NCBI RefSeq assembly: GCF_900103545.1
Contig: NZ_FNHH01000001.1
Coordinates: 248,001-312,000 of the forward strand
From: Daejeonella rubra
Lineage (GTDB): Bacteria; Bacteroidota; Bacteroidia; Sphingobacteriales; Sphingobacteriaceae
DNA length: 64,000 bases
Reading direction: 5' to 3'
Below the pieces are notes generated by a model, which searched no databases, was not told where the DNA came from, and saw only the letters and a list, made by a program, of their open reading frames with translations. The translations under genes and the position numbers were made by a program. The first letter of the stretch is position 1. Every line of letters starts with the position of its first letter. Positions 45,486-54,171 of the stretch are shown piece after piece.

Positions 45486-48041
45486 ATGCGTTTAAAGCCC
45501 CTTAAAAAACAGCTAATTCTGTCAGTAATAGCTGTTATATTTAGTATTCTTACAGGTTTTTCTCAGGTTAAGGACTACAAGATCAGTGTTCAATGGCAGC
45601 CTGTTCAGAATAATTTTGAAGGCAAGAATCAATCATTATCGGTATTGACGATAATCAATGCATCTGAACATGACCTTCCGCCTCATGGATGGAGTTTATA
45701 TTTCAACTATGGCGCAGATATTCCGAAGCCTGATAGCAGAGGCCTGACCATGTCATTCATTAATGGTGATCTGTATAAAATAGAGCCAAATGCAGCTTCT
45801 GACGGGATCTCAGCAGGAGCTAAGATCAATTTCCAGATGATCAAAACCGGGAGTACAGATAATGTTACCCAATCACCACAGGGGTTTTATATCGTATTTG
45901 ACGATGCACCGAATAAGGCTGTACCTGTTAAGTGCATCTATCCGGAGCCTTCACCTGAATTTATAAACTCCCTTCCTGCATCAAAAACTTGGATGGATCC
46001 AGCCTTTGTCTATTCAAAAAACAGGGACATTCAGGATATTCCTGCTTCGAAATTACCACTGATATTCCCCAGTCCTTCAGAAATGAAGGTAACTAATGGA
46101 GAGTTTAGAATTACTCAGAGTACAGCCATTTCTGCAGATCCATTGTTTACGAAAGAGGCAAATTATCTGGCAGATGAACTTGCAAAAGTACTTACAGCTA
46201 AGCCTGCGATCAGTAAACAAGGCGGAATTGTTTTAAAAAGAGATTCTAAACTGGCTTTGGAAGAATATGAACTTCAGGTTACTGATAAAGGAGTTCAAAT
46301 ATCTGCCTCGAGCCCTACCGGTGCATTCTATGCAATTCAATCGCTGAAGAGTCTTATTCCCCCCTTAAGCTGGAAAACTAAGCAGGCATCTGTCACAGTT
46401 CAATCGGTAGAGGTTAAAGATCAGCCACGATTTGGCTACCGCAGTTTTATGCTGGATGTTGCCAGAAATTTTCAGACGAAAGAACAGATATTAAAGATTC
46501 TGGATCTGATGAGCTTGTATAAGCTGAACGTCTTTCATTTTCATTTTTCTGAAGATGAAGGCTGGCGGGTTGAAATCCAATCACTTCCGGAGTTAACTCA
46601 GGTTGGAAGTGTGAGAGGACATACTCAGGATAACAAAAATAATATTCAGCCCTCATTTGCCTCCGGAGGCGTTCCAAATCAATTGCCGGGAAGTGGTTTT
46701 TTGAGCAGAAAGGAATTTATTGAGGTTCTGAAATATGCCACAGCACGACATATACAGGTTATACCTGAGATCGAATCTCCGGGGCATGCCCGTGCAGCGA
46801 TCAAAGCAATGGAAAACCGTTATGCCAAGTTAATGAAGGCCGGTAAAGCTGCGGAGGCTTCCAGATATCGTTTGATCGATCCTCAGGATAAATCCAAGTA
46901 TCGTTCGGTTCAAGGCTGGGAAGATAATGTGATGGATGTAGCTCTGCCTTCTGTTTATAATTTTGTGGAAAAGGTGACTGATGATCTGATCCTGATGTAT
47001 AAGGAGGCAGGAGCGCCCTTAAAAACCATTCATTATGGCGGTGATGAAGTCCCCGCAGGAGTTTGGGAAAAGTCGCCTGCCTATGAGAAACTAAAAAGAT
47101 CTAACCCGGCAATAAAGAATACGGATGATCTCTGGTATTATTACTTCGGCCGTTTGAATGAAATGGCAAAAAAACGAGGACTATTTATTTCTGGATGGGA
47201 AGAAGCAGGGATGCGGAAGACCATGCTGGACGGCAAGCCAACTTATATTGCCAATCCTGATTTTGGAAACCAGCATTTTCAATTGCATGTTTGGAATAAT
47301 GTGATCGGCTGGGGTGCTGAAGATCTGGCCTACAAATTAGCGAATGGCGGTTATAAAGTGGTTTTATCTCCGGTATCCAACCAATATTTCGATCTGGCCT
47401 ATAATAGTTCTTATTTTGAGCCTGGTTTAAAGTGGGGAGGATTTGTAGATATTGATAAACCATTTTATTTTCTGCCTTTTGATTTTCTGAAAAATATAAA
47501 GGAAGATGGGCAAGGAAGGCCGATCAAAAATCTGGATCAGACTAAGATGATCAGACTGACAGATTATGGTAAATCCAATATCGTCGGATTACAGGGTTTA
47601 TTATGGTCTGAAAACAATGTGACTTCCGAGCGTCTTGAATATATGATGCTTCCAAAATTATTGGGTTTAGCTGAGCGTGCCTGGGCAAAAGAGCCTGAAT
47701 GGGCCATGGGAGAAGTTTCTGCACTGAATGGTCTGTATTACACAAATGCGTGGACAACTTTTGTAAATATTGTTGGAAAACGTGAATTACCCCGTTTGAA
47801 TTATTATCATGGCGGATATACTTATCGCATTCCTGATATAGGTTTAAAGGCTGATAATGGTAAAGTTCATGCTAATATTCAGCTTCCCGGTTTAGACATA
47901 AGGTACACGGTTGATGGATCGGATCCAGTAGCCGGAAGCACAATTTATACCGGTCCGGTTTCAGAAAAAGGAAAATTAAGATTCGCGGCATTTGATGCGG
48001 CAGACAGGCGGGGAAAGATCATGGAGATTGTCAATAAATAG
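45486..48041 (+). CDS. Beta-N-acetylhexosaminidase (GH20)
   Basis: Exo-acting removal of GlcNAc/GalNAc. 851 residues: signal peptide (end near GFSQ), N-terminal carbohydrate-binding-like domain (about 27-160), GH20b domain, then the GH20 barrel (about 310-700) with the catalytic Asp-Glu pair D520-E521 in HYGGDEVPAGVW and HFHFSEDEGWRVEI, and a C-terminal chitobiase-like domain containing IRYTVDGSDP. This matches chitobiase-type exported enzymes acting on chitin oligomers or glycans. A strong hairpin follows. The promoter is likely in the 82-nt gap after the MG2 gene. Confidence 0.95.
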   Translation: MRLKPLKKQLILSVIAVIFSILTGFSQVKDYKISVQWQPVQNNFEGKNQSLSVLTIINASEHDLPPHGWSLYFNYGADIPKPDSRGLTMSFINGDLYKIEPNAASDGISAGAKINFQMIKTGSTDNVTQSPQGFYIVFDDAPNKAVPVKCIYPEPSPEFINSLPASKTWMDPAFVYSKNRDIQDIPASKLPLIFPSPSEMKVTNGEFRITQSTAISADPLFTKEANYLADELAKVLTAKPAISKQGGIVLKRDSKLALEEYELQVTDKGVQISASSPTGAFYAIQSLKSLIPPLSWKTKQASVTVQSVEVKDQPRFGYRSFMLDVARNFQTKEQILKILDLMSLYKLNVFHFHFSEDEGWRVEIQSLPELTQVGSVRGHTQDNKNNIQPSFASGGVPNQLPGSGFLSRKEFIEVLKYATARHIQVIPEIESPGHARAAIKAMENRYAKLMKAGKAAEASRYRLIDPQDKSKYRSVQGWEDNVMDVALPSVYNFVEKVTDDLILMYKEAGAPLKTIHYGGDEVPAGVWEKSPAYEKLKRSNPAIKNTDDLWYYYFGRLNEMAKKRGLFISGWEEAGMRKTMLDGKPTYIANPDFGNQHFQLHVWNNVIGWGAEDLAYKLANGGYKVVLSPVSNQYFDLAYNSSYFEPGLKWGGFVDIDKPFYFLPFDFLKNIKEDGQGRPIKNLDQTKMIRLTDYGKSNIVGLQGLLWSENNVTSERLEYMMLPKLLGLAERAWAKEPEWAMGEVSALNGLYYTNAWTTFVNIVGKRELPRLNYYHGGYTYRIPDIGLKADNGKVHANIQLPGLDIRYTVDGSDPVAGSTIYTGPVSEKGKLRFAAFDAADRRGKIMEIVNK

Positions 48042-48045
48042 TGCC

Positions 48046-48084
48046 TTAACTCAATCGATATAAAATATCGATTGAGTTAATTTT
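48046..48084 (+). terminator. Terminator of the GH20 gene
   Basis: A perfect 16-bp inverted repeat (48046-48061 and 48065-48080, core CTCAATCGATAT) with an AAA loop, followed by TTTT, 4 nt after the stop codon. The remaining ~225 nt up to the next gene show no further feature. Confidence 0.8.
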
Positions 48085-48310
48085 CAATAATTTGAAGGAA
48101 TCAGCTATTCTAAACTTGTTTAGTTTAGCGTTTGGCTGCCGGAAATTGTACAGATTTTTTTCTTTTGAATTCTTAAAAAAAATGTTTTTTCATTGAAAAT
48201 CAATGATATAAGTCATTATTAATACTGATGAGTGTCAGTTCATGCGCTCCATTAATCTGTAATTTTATCCCTTTAGATTATCTATTAAAAAACCACTAAT
48301 TTTTTTGATC

Positions 48311-48496
48311 ATGGGAAGCGGTTTTAAAAAGAATGCGAGCAGCGAATCGGCTATTTATGGAATTGGATTTATAGGTGCACTGATTTATTTTATTCAACAT
48401 GCTACAAGCTTTGGAATGGGTGTTTTAGGCTTCCTGAAAGCCTTGGTTTGGCCGGCAGTACTGGTTTATAAACTTCTTGAATTTCTAAAAATGTAA
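48311..48496 (+). CDS. Small membrane protein, 61 residues
   Basis: ATG at 48311 (a TTG six nt upstream is an alternative). The sequence has two hydrophobic helices (YGIGFIGALIYFIQHA and LGFLKALVWPAVLVYKLLEFL) with a short linker. Small proteins of this kind, ending in a WP.LVYKLLEFLKM-like helix, occur widely, but I know no function. It lies alone between GH20 and an exported beta-rich protein. Confidence 0.65.
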   Translation: MGSGFKKNASSESAIYGIGFIGALIYFIQHATSFGMGVLGFLKALVWPAVLVYKLLEFLKM

Positions 48497-48545
48497 GTTG
48501 ATGGAAATTATTCCGGGAAGCAGGAAAAAAAATAAATCTACCCTG

Positions 48546-48573
48546 TTTGCTTTTGCCAAAAATTATAAATTTG
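48546..48573 (+). promoter_or_regulatory. Promoter of the 184-residue exported protein
   Basis: TAAATTTG (48566-48573) is a perfect TAnnTTTG -7 box, with TTTG 16 nt upstream (48546-48549) near the expected -33 position. It lies 24 nt before the ATG at 48598 and supports that start. Confidence 0.6.
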
Positions 48574-48597
48574 CCACATCTCAAAAATCCTATAAAA

Positions 48598-49152
48598 ATG
48601 AAAACTATAAAATCCCTTTTTATATTATTTACCTGCTTCTTTTGTTTCAATTCAAATCTCTTTGCTCAGGAACATGCTACTCAAACTGCAGGATCGGAGC
48701 ATTCTTTTAAGCATTTCAGGGCTAGTGCAGCCATGTATCATACCTATATCAATACAGAATCAGCAGAGGGAAAGAAATACCTTATTGTTCCTTCATTAGG
48801 CTTTGATCTTGAATATTGGTTTAATGAGAAGTTTGGCCTGGGATCGCATAATGACCTTGAATTGATCAGTTTTGAGGTTGAAAAGGAAGGCCATACCACA
48901 CTGGAAAGAGAAAAACCTTTGTTATTAACTATGGATGCATTGTGGAAACCTTATAAAGGATTGGTATTGCTTTTGGGACCGGGGGTGGAATTTGAAAAAG
49001 CAGAGAATTTGTTTGTTGTGAGGGGCGGAATTGAATATGAATTTGAGTTAAAAAGTTCACATTGGGATATTTCTCCTACAATCTTTTATGATAGCAGAAG
49101 ACATGCCTATGATACTTTTTCTTTTGGAATAGGTGTTGGAAAGCGATTTTAA
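48598..49152 (+). CDS. Small exported beta-barrel-like protein
   Basis: 184 residues from the ATG at 48598 with a signal peptide (cleaved after NLFAQ). The mature chain alternates hydrophobic and polar residues in short segments and ends in GIGVGKRF, with Phe at the C terminus as in outer-membrane barrels. Segments YWFNEKFGLGSHNDLELI and FVVRGGIEYEFEL look like barrel strands of an eight-stranded protein. Function unknown. The extended frame to 48547 is not signal-like and lies over the promoter. Confidence 0.75.
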   Translation: MKTIKSLFILFTCFFCFNSNLFAQEHATQTAGSEHSFKHFRASAAMYHTYINTESAEGKKYLIVPSLGFDLEYWFNEKFGLGSHNDLELISFEVEKEGHTTLEREKPLLLTMDALWKPYKGLVLLLGPGVEFEKAENLFVVRGGIEYEFELKSSHWDISPTIFYDSRRHAYDTFSFGIGVGKRF

Positions 49153-49165
49153 TTAAGCTGCTTAT

Positions 49166-49630
49166 TTACTGCTGTTTTAATTTCTTTGACAGAAAATACC
49201 CGGTTTTTTCAAATCCTTCTTTCTCATAGAAACGATGTGCATCTTCCCTGTGGAAGGCTGATTCCAGCTCAAGAAATGGACAATTCTTATCTCTGGCAAT
49301 TGATGTAACATCGTCCAGCATCAATTTACCAATACCTTTTCCACGATATTTTTCATCGATCACCAGTTCATCAATATTGGCCAGTGTACCCTGTGCATAA
49401 AGATTATTACGAAGGCTTAGCGCACATAAACCGATCACTTCATTTCCAGAACAAGCCAGGCGGATGATATGGCCTTCAATATCGAATGAGTTCAGAAAAG
49501 CCTTCCCAAATAATTCTTTATTAAGTTGACGATTAGGCCATAATTGCTGTAGTAGTGAAAAAACTTCATCCAGGTCTTCTGGTGTGCTATTTCTGATTAG
49601 TATTGAATCGGCATTGGCTTTTTTGGACAT
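49166..49630 (-). CDS. GNAT-family N-acetyltransferase
   Basis: 154 residues from the ATG at 49630; a TTG nine codons upstream is less likely. The acetyl-CoA loop is seen in DEKYRGKGIGKLMLDDV, followed by CPFLELESAFHREDAHRFYEKEGFEKTGYFLSKKL, typical of aminoglycoside/amino-acid-type GNATs. The N-terminal segment IRNSTPEDLDEVFSLLQQLWP is also classical. The acceptor substrate is unknown. It is convergent with the exported barrel gene and separated from the M28 peptidase gene by a palindromic repeat cluster. Confidence 0.9.
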   Translation of the reverse strand: MSKKANADSILIRNSTPEDLDEVFSLLQQLWPNRQLNKELFGKAFLNSFDIEGHIIRLACSGNEVIGLCALSLRNNLYAQGTLANIDELVIDEKYRGKGIGKLMLDDVTSIARDKNCPFLELESAFHREDAHRFYEKEGFEKTGYFLSKKLKQQ

Positions 49631-49686
49631 GGTTTGATGATGGAGTATTTTATCCAAATTTAAAAATTCCCTAAAACTTTCGACTT

Positions 49687-49816
49687 ACGAAATCACCTCT
49701 GTGTTTATAAAGTAGATTTCGTTACCCGATAGCTATCGGGTCGCTTAGTTGGTATGTGACTGACGAATTTTCCGCGCATGATGCACGGAAAATTCGTAAC
49801 CCGATAGTTATCGGGT
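49687..49816. repeat. Cluster of palindromes with ACCCGATAGCTATCGGGT core
   Basis: Four dyads in 130 nt: ACGAAATC/GATTTCGT (49687-49694, 49715-49722); a perfect 18-bp palindrome ACCCGATAGCTATCGGGT (49724-49741); an 11-bp stem CGAATTTTCCG/CGGAAAATTCG (49764-49774, 49786-49796) with an inner GCAT/ATGC; and a second palindrome differing at one base, ACCCGATAGTTATCGGGT (49799-49816). The two palindromes also sit in direct repeats (TTCGTtACCCGATAG and TTCGTaACCCGATAG). It ends 2 nt after the M28 gene stop and may terminate it; it looks like a dispersed REP-like element. Confidence 0.75.
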
Positions 49817-49817
49817 C

Positions 49818-52010
49818 CTACTGAGCCAGTTTTGTTGTATTATTCAAATGTTCAGCCAGTCTGTTGATTGCATCAGCGGAAATTCTTATCTGATCCTGAG
49901 CTTCTTTCCAATCGCGTTGTTCGATCGCCTCACGCACTCCAGGCATCGTTTTTACACCATATCCGGTATAAAATCCGGGAGCATAAATGGTGTGTTTATA
50001 CCAGGGACGGCGTGGCAGACCGTCTTTGGTCAGAAGGCTTTGTTCTGCCTGGTAAAGAGCTTCATTCAGCGCCTTCAAAGATGTGCCCGGTATGTTTCCT
50101 TTGGCTATCCTTTCTGATAAGGCTAATGCTGAAGACTCCAGTTTAACCAATGAATTTTGAAGCACTGAGAAATCAATGTAAGGTACTTCAGCTTTGGGTA
50201 TTGGCAGCTTTTCTGGCTTTGCCGGATCAGCAGCAAGCTGATGATTATTCCCTGATATTACCTGGTTATACACCGCAGTTGATTCTCTCATCTGATCAGT
50301 CATACTGATCATTTCCGTCACATAGGAAGATATGGTTTTATGGAGATTTTTAAATTCGAAAGGGAGAGTGTCGGCATTGGCCATTCGCAGCACTGCACGG
50401 CCAATTGTTTGAGAAAGTGCACGACCATAATTGAATCCGGGATCACCAAATCTGCTGTAATAATCATAAGAATCATAGGCAGTATGATATTCGCCACCGG
50501 CATTCTCTCCGCCAAATCCTATGTTTAGTGATGGCACGCCTGCATGCTGCAGGAAGGCAGAATAATCAGAACCAGAGCCTAATGCACTGATGCTCATAGA
50601 TTTTTTGGCCATATTATCTTTTCTCGCTTTATCAGAACCTGCTGAAACTATTTCTCTTGCTTTAAGTCGGTCGTAAATACTGACATTGGTTTGTGGGTCG
50701 ATCACATCTTTTGCGATTCCGTCGACCATAGATTCCAGTCCGTGGGAGCCCCCGGCAGATAGAAAACCGCGTCCGTTTCCGTCAGAATTGATATAAACTA
50801 CTGCTTTTTGCTTTAATTCGGCCACATGATCCTCCACCCATTCGGTAGATCCTATTAATCCCGGTTCTTCTGCATCCCATGCACAATAAACCAGTGTCCG
50901 TTTTGGTTTATAGCCATTCTTGACCAGCTCACCAATTGATTTTGCCTCCTCCATCATAGACGCGATACCACTGATCGGATCATTAGCGCCGGGGTTCCAG
51001 GCATCATGATGATTACCCCTGACTATCCACTGATCAGGGTAGTCTGTACCTTTGATCTTCGCGATCACATTATAGGCAGGCACTATTTTCCAGTCGAATT
51101 CCAGTTTTAAACGGACAGATGTTTTACCCGGACCGATATGATAGGTGAAAGGCAATGCTCCGCGCCAGTCTTCAGGTGCTACCGGTCCGCCTAAGGATTC
51201 AAGCAGCGGCTGTGCATCATGATAGCTGATAGGTAAAACAGGGATCTTTAATAAATTTTCAGCGTCCTCACGGGCTAATCGTTTAGCGTTTGGCGTCGCT
51301 CCGATGAATGGAGTCAATGGATCGCCGGGATAGATGACCATATCCATGATCGATCCCCGCTGAACACCAAATTCGTTTTTGAAACTTCCCTTGGGATAAA
51401 CATCACCCTGATAGTATCCGTCTTCTTTAGGATCAGAGTAAATGATACACCCGATTGCTCCATGTTCCTGCGCTACTTTTGGTTTAATTCCCCTCCATGA
51501 TCTGCCGTAACGAGCGATAACGATCTTACCTTTAACATCGATCCCTAATTTTTCCAGCGTTAAATAATCCTCTGGCAAGCCAAAATTCACGAAAACGAGT
51601 TCCGCACTCACATCACCATCTGCACTCCATGCATTATACGATGGAAGCTGATCAGGGTGACCCGAGGTGGCATCTTCTTTGTAAGCAGGCTCTTTCAGTA
51701 CGGCCTTATATTTGGTGGGCGCTGTCATTTCAAGGATCCGAACTTTCGGACTTGGGAAAAGTACCTGATAGGTAGCGATCTCTGCATCCCAGCCATAGCT
51801 TTTGAATTTGGCCAGAAGATTTTCTGCAACTTCCTTACTTCCCGGAGAACCTAAATAATGAGGCCTTAATGTAAGCTCTTTGATAGTTTTGCCAATATTT
51901 TCACTGCTCAGATGGCTATCAAATGTTTTTTCGAGCTGCTGCTGGTTTTGTGCTGAAGCCGTACCAAGAACTATTAAAAAGGCAGATAGGGAAAGTAAGT
52001 GTTTTTTCAT
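49818..52010 (-). CDS. M28 metallopeptidase of the glutamate carboxypeptidase II (PSMA/transferrin receptor) type
   Basis: 730 residues with signal peptide (end near ASAQ). Order: PA domain, M28 catalytic domain and C-terminal TfR-like helical dimerisation domain. Zinc ligands are visible: NHHDAWNPGANDP (His, Asp), DAEEPGLIGSTEW with the catalytic Glu-Glu, NSDGNGRG (Asp) and GEYHTAYDSYDYY (His). This is the full eukaryote-like three-domain architecture. It probably degrades acidic peptides in the periplasm or at the surface. A heptanucleotide tract lies directly upstream. Confidence 0.95.
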   Translation of the reverse strand: MKKHLLSLSAFLIVLGTASAQNQQQLEKTFDSHLSSENIGKTIKELTLRPHYLGSPGSKEVAENLLAKFKSYGWDAEIATYQVLFPSPKVRILEMTAPTKYKAVLKEPAYKEDATSGHPDQLPSYNAWSADGDVSAELVFVNFGLPEDYLTLEKLGIDVKGKIVIARYGRSWRGIKPKVAQEHGAIGCIIYSDPKEDGYYQGDVYPKGSFKNEFGVQRGSIMDMVIYPGDPLTPFIGATPNAKRLAREDAENLLKIPVLPISYHDAQPLLESLGGPVAPEDWRGALPFTYHIGPGKTSVRLKLEFDWKIVPAYNVIAKIKGTDYPDQWIVRGNHHDAWNPGANDPISGIASMMEEAKSIGELVKNGYKPKRTLVYCAWDAEEPGLIGSTEWVEDHVAELKQKAVVYINSDGNGRGFLSAGGSHGLESMVDGIAKDVIDPQTNVSIYDRLKAREIVSAGSDKARKDNMAKKSMSISALGSGSDYSAFLQHAGVPSLNIGFGGENAGGEYHTAYDSYDYYSRFGDPGFNYGRALSQTIGRAVLRMANADTLPFEFKNLHKTISSYVTEMISMTDQMRESTAVYNQVISGNNHQLAADPAKPEKLPIPKAEVPYIDFSVLQNSLVKLESSALALSERIAKGNIPGTSLKALNEALYQAEQSLLTKDGLPRRPWYKHTIYAPGFYTGYGVKTMPGVREAIEQRDWKEAQDQIRISADAINRLAEHLNNTTKLAQ

Positions 52011-52057
52011 TATTTTTTTATGATTAGGTGGTTAGTAGTTAGGTGGTTAAGGGTTTT

Positions 52058-52155
52058 CTGTTATCTGTTATCAGTTATCAGTTATCAGTTGTCTGTTGTC
52101 AGTTTTCAGACTTCATACCTCATACCTCAGTCCTCAGTCCTCAGTCCTCATCCCT
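52058..52155. repeat. Degenerate heptanucleotide repeat tract, locus 4
   Basis: Fourteen uninterrupted 7-nt words: CTGTTAT x2, CAGTTAT x2, CAGTTGT, CTGTTGT, CAGTTTT, CAGACTT, CATACCT x2, CAGTCCT x3, CATCCCT. The last word overlaps the stop codon of the osmC gene (minus strand). The first half is the complement of words found at locus 2 (GATAACAG, GACAACAG), the second half repeats its CAGACTT/CAGTCCT words in the same orientation. Just upstream, TTAGGTGGTTA occurs twice (52024-52034 region and 15 nt later). Confidence 0.85.
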
Positions 52156-52567
52156 AATTATTCAATTTCGCCTCCACACTGATCGTTAAATTCAATGCTT
52201 TCGACACAGGGCAGTTTTTTTCAGCTTCAGCAACGGCTGCATCAAAAGCTTCCTGACCTATACCTGGGATCTTTGCCACTAAGGTTATGTGTGAGTTGGT
52301 AATCACTCCATTATCAAGCGTGATATCGCATTTACTGGTAAGTTCCTCTGCGGTAAATCCGGCAGCATCCACAAGGAAGGATAGCTTCATGGTAAAGCAA
52401 CCTGCATGGGCTGCGGCAATGAGTTCTTCGGGATTGGTACCTGTACCTTCTTCGAAGCGTGACAAGTAAGAGTATTGCGTTTTACTGAGTATTCCACTTT
52501 GGGTGCTCAGATCACCTTTTCCTGTTTTTCCTGATCCTTGCCATACGGCTGTTGCACTTCTTTTCAT
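52154..52567 (-). CDS. OsmC/Ohr-family peroxiredoxin
   Basis: Reduces organic hydroperoxides. 137 residues, normal for OsmC. The two redox Cys are in AAHAGCFTMKLSF and AEKNCPVSKALN, and the N-terminal ATAVWQGSGKTGKG with TQYSYLSRFEEGTGTNPEEL is typical of the OsmC branch. It is monocistronic with the heptanucleotide tract reaching into its stop codon. Confidence 0.94.
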   Translation of the reverse strand: MKRSATAVWQGSGKTGKGDLSTQSGILSKTQYSYLSRFEEGTGTNPEELIAAAHAGCFTMKLSFLVDAAGFTAEELTSKCDITLDNGVITNSHITLVAKIPGIGQEAFDAAVAEAEKNCPVSKALNLTISVEAKLNN

Positions 52568-52686
52568 AATTTGCTGTTTATGTTAATTGAGACAGAATAG
52601 CTGTTTTTACTTCTGTAAAGCAAGATAGTAAATTCTCTTTTATCCTGACCTGAGAATCACGATATTTGCACTAAAACCAATTCTCT

Positions 52687-54171
52687 ATGTCTGATTCACC
52701 TGTATACAATTCCGATACGATCATTGCGCTGGCAACGCCTTCTGGAATAGGCGCAATTGGAGTGATCAGGCTCTCGGGTCCCGATGCGATCGCTTTGGTG
52801 AATGAAGTTTTTGGAGGGAAGGACCTTAGTATTCAGCATACCCATACCATTCATTTCGGTACGATTCGCGATGGGAATCTTATCATCGATGAGGTCTTGG
52901 TTTCCTTGTTTATCGGCCCTAAATCCTATACCCGCGAAAACGTGGTGGAGATCTCTACCCATGGTTCCGCATTTATTATTGAAAGTATCATCAAGCTGCT
53001 TATTCGTAAAGGTGCCAGACCTGCCAATCCCGGTGAATTTACCCTGAGGGCTTTTTTAAACGGACAACTGGACCTTTCACAGGCAGAGGCTGTTGCCGAT
53101 CTGATCGCTTCCAATTCGCAGGCGTCGCACCAGGTTGCCATGCAGCAGATGCGGGGTGGATTTTCAGGAGAACTGCATCATTTGCGTGATCAGCTCATCC
53201 ATTTTGCAGCCATGATCGAGCTGGAACTTGATTTTGGTGAGGAGGATGTAGAATTTGCAAATCGCGAAGATCTCAAAGGACTGATCTATCAGATCCAGCG
53301 AATATTACACCGCCTGATCCAATCATTTGAGCAGGGTAATGTGATGAAGAACGGGGTGCCTGTAGTGATTGCAGGTAAACCTAATGTGGGTAAATCAACC
53401 CTGCTGAATGCCCTTCTGAATGAAGAACGTGCCATTGTTTCAGAGATTGCCGGCACTACGCGTGATACGGTTGAGGACGAAATGATTATCGGCGGACTCC
53501 GTTTTCGGTTTATTGATACTGCAGGCATCCGTGAAACTGTGGATATCATCGAAGCAAAAGGAGTGGAGCGTACCCATGAAAAGATCAAACAAGCGAAATT
53601 GATCATCTATCTGGTTGATCCTGAGCAGGATGTGAAGGAAATACAGTCTCAGGTTAATTATTTAGAGCAGCTTAGTATTCCATTTCTGACTGTGGTTAAT
53701 AAGAAGGATCTGGTTAACGATGATTTTATAGTACAACTGGAGGGTGTTAATTTGAAGTCTGAAGTCGGAAGTCGGAAGTCGGAAGTCGGAAGTCAGAAGT
53801 CTGACGATCGGACCTCAGACCTCAAACCTCAGACCTCGGACCTCAGAACTCAGTCCCCAAACCTTATTTTCATCTCTGCACGTGAAAAACAAGGAATTGA
53901 CTTTCTAAAACAAGAAATTCTACGCAAAGTAAATCTGCACAATATCAACACGGATGATGTGCTGATATCAAATATCCGTCACCTGGAGGCTTTGCAAAAG
54001 ACCGAAGAATCCCTGAACCGGGTACTTGTAAATATTGATAATCCCATTACTTCAGATTTCCTGGCTTCTGATATCAAGCAGGCTCTTTATTATCTTGGTG
54101 AGATCACCGGGCAGGTTACTACTGATGATTTGCTGGAGACGATATTTAGTAAGTTTTGTATTGGAAAATAA
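52687..54171 (+). CDS. mnmE: tRNA-modification GTPase MnmE with a repeat-derived insertion in the G domain
   Basis: Forms the 5-carboxymethylaminomethyl group on wobble U34 with MnmG. 494 residues, about 37 more than usual. N-terminal formyl-THF domain, helical domain and G domain with Walker A GKPNVGKS (230-237), DTAG (277-280), NKKD (338-341) and G5 ISA (396-398); C-terminal CIGK (491-494) with the essential Cys. Residues ~356-392, between G4 and G5, are a Ser/Lys/Asp-rich heptad sequence (KSEVGSR, KSEVGSQ) encoded by 16 heptanucleotide repeats. The frame is intact, so the protein is probably functional. An integrative element follows its 3' end. Confidence 0.97.
   Translation: MSDSPVYNSDTIIALATPSGIGAIGVIRLSGPDAIALVNEVFGGKDLSIQHTHTIHFGTIRDGNLIIDEVLVSLFIGPKSYTRENVVEISTHGSAFIIESIIKLLIRKGARPANPGEFTLRAFLNGQLDLSQAEAVADLIASNSQASHQVAMQQMRGGFSGELHHLRDQLIHFAAMIELELDFGEEDVEFANREDLKGLIYQIQRILHRLIQSFEQGNVMKNGVPVVIAGKPNVGKSTLLNALLNEERAIVSEIAGTTRDTVEDEMIIGGLRFRFIDTAGIRETVDIIEAKGVERTHEKIKQAKLIIYLVDPEQDVKEIQSQVNYLEQLSIPFLTVVNKKDLVNDDFIVQLEGVNLKSEVGSRKSEVGSQKSDDRTSDLKPQTSDLRTQSPNLIFISAREKQGIDFLKQEILRKVNLHNINTDDVLISNIRHLEALQKTEESLNRVLVNIDNPITSDFLASDIKQALYYLGEITGQVTTDDLLETIFSKFCIGK
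53754..53865 (+). repeat. Heptanucleotide repeat tract inside mnmE, locus 5
   Basis: Sixteen 7-nt words in the coding sequence: GAAGTCT, GAAGTCG x4, GAAGTCA, GAAGTCT, GACGATC, then GGACCTC, AGACCTC, AAACCTC, AGACCTC, GGACCTC, AGAACTC, AGTCCCC, AAACCTT. The left half (GAAGTC) can pair with the right half (GACCTC) with one mismatch per unit, so the tract is a long imperfect hairpin. Three 7-nt units encode seven residues, giving a peptide heptad period. Confidence 0.9.
54154..54171 (+). other. Putative attachment core at the mnmE 3' end (attL side)
   Basis: The last 18 nt of mnmE, TTTTGTATTGGAAAATAA, resemble the 18-bp att repeat of Salmonella genomic island 1 at the same gene end (15 of 18 positions, from memory). 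The recombinase gene begins 547 nt downstream. The match is partly expected because the encoded FCIGK end is conserved in all MnmE proteins. A second copy, needed as proof, is not in the window. Confidence 0.5.

Noticed and set aside
48498..48710. ORF between the small membrane protein and the exported barrel protein
   Set aside because: It overlaps the promoter and signal peptide of the next gene in another frame and has no protein-like features.
52058..52155. CRISPR array
   Set aside because: Units are 7 nt, contiguous, with no spacers and no cas genes.
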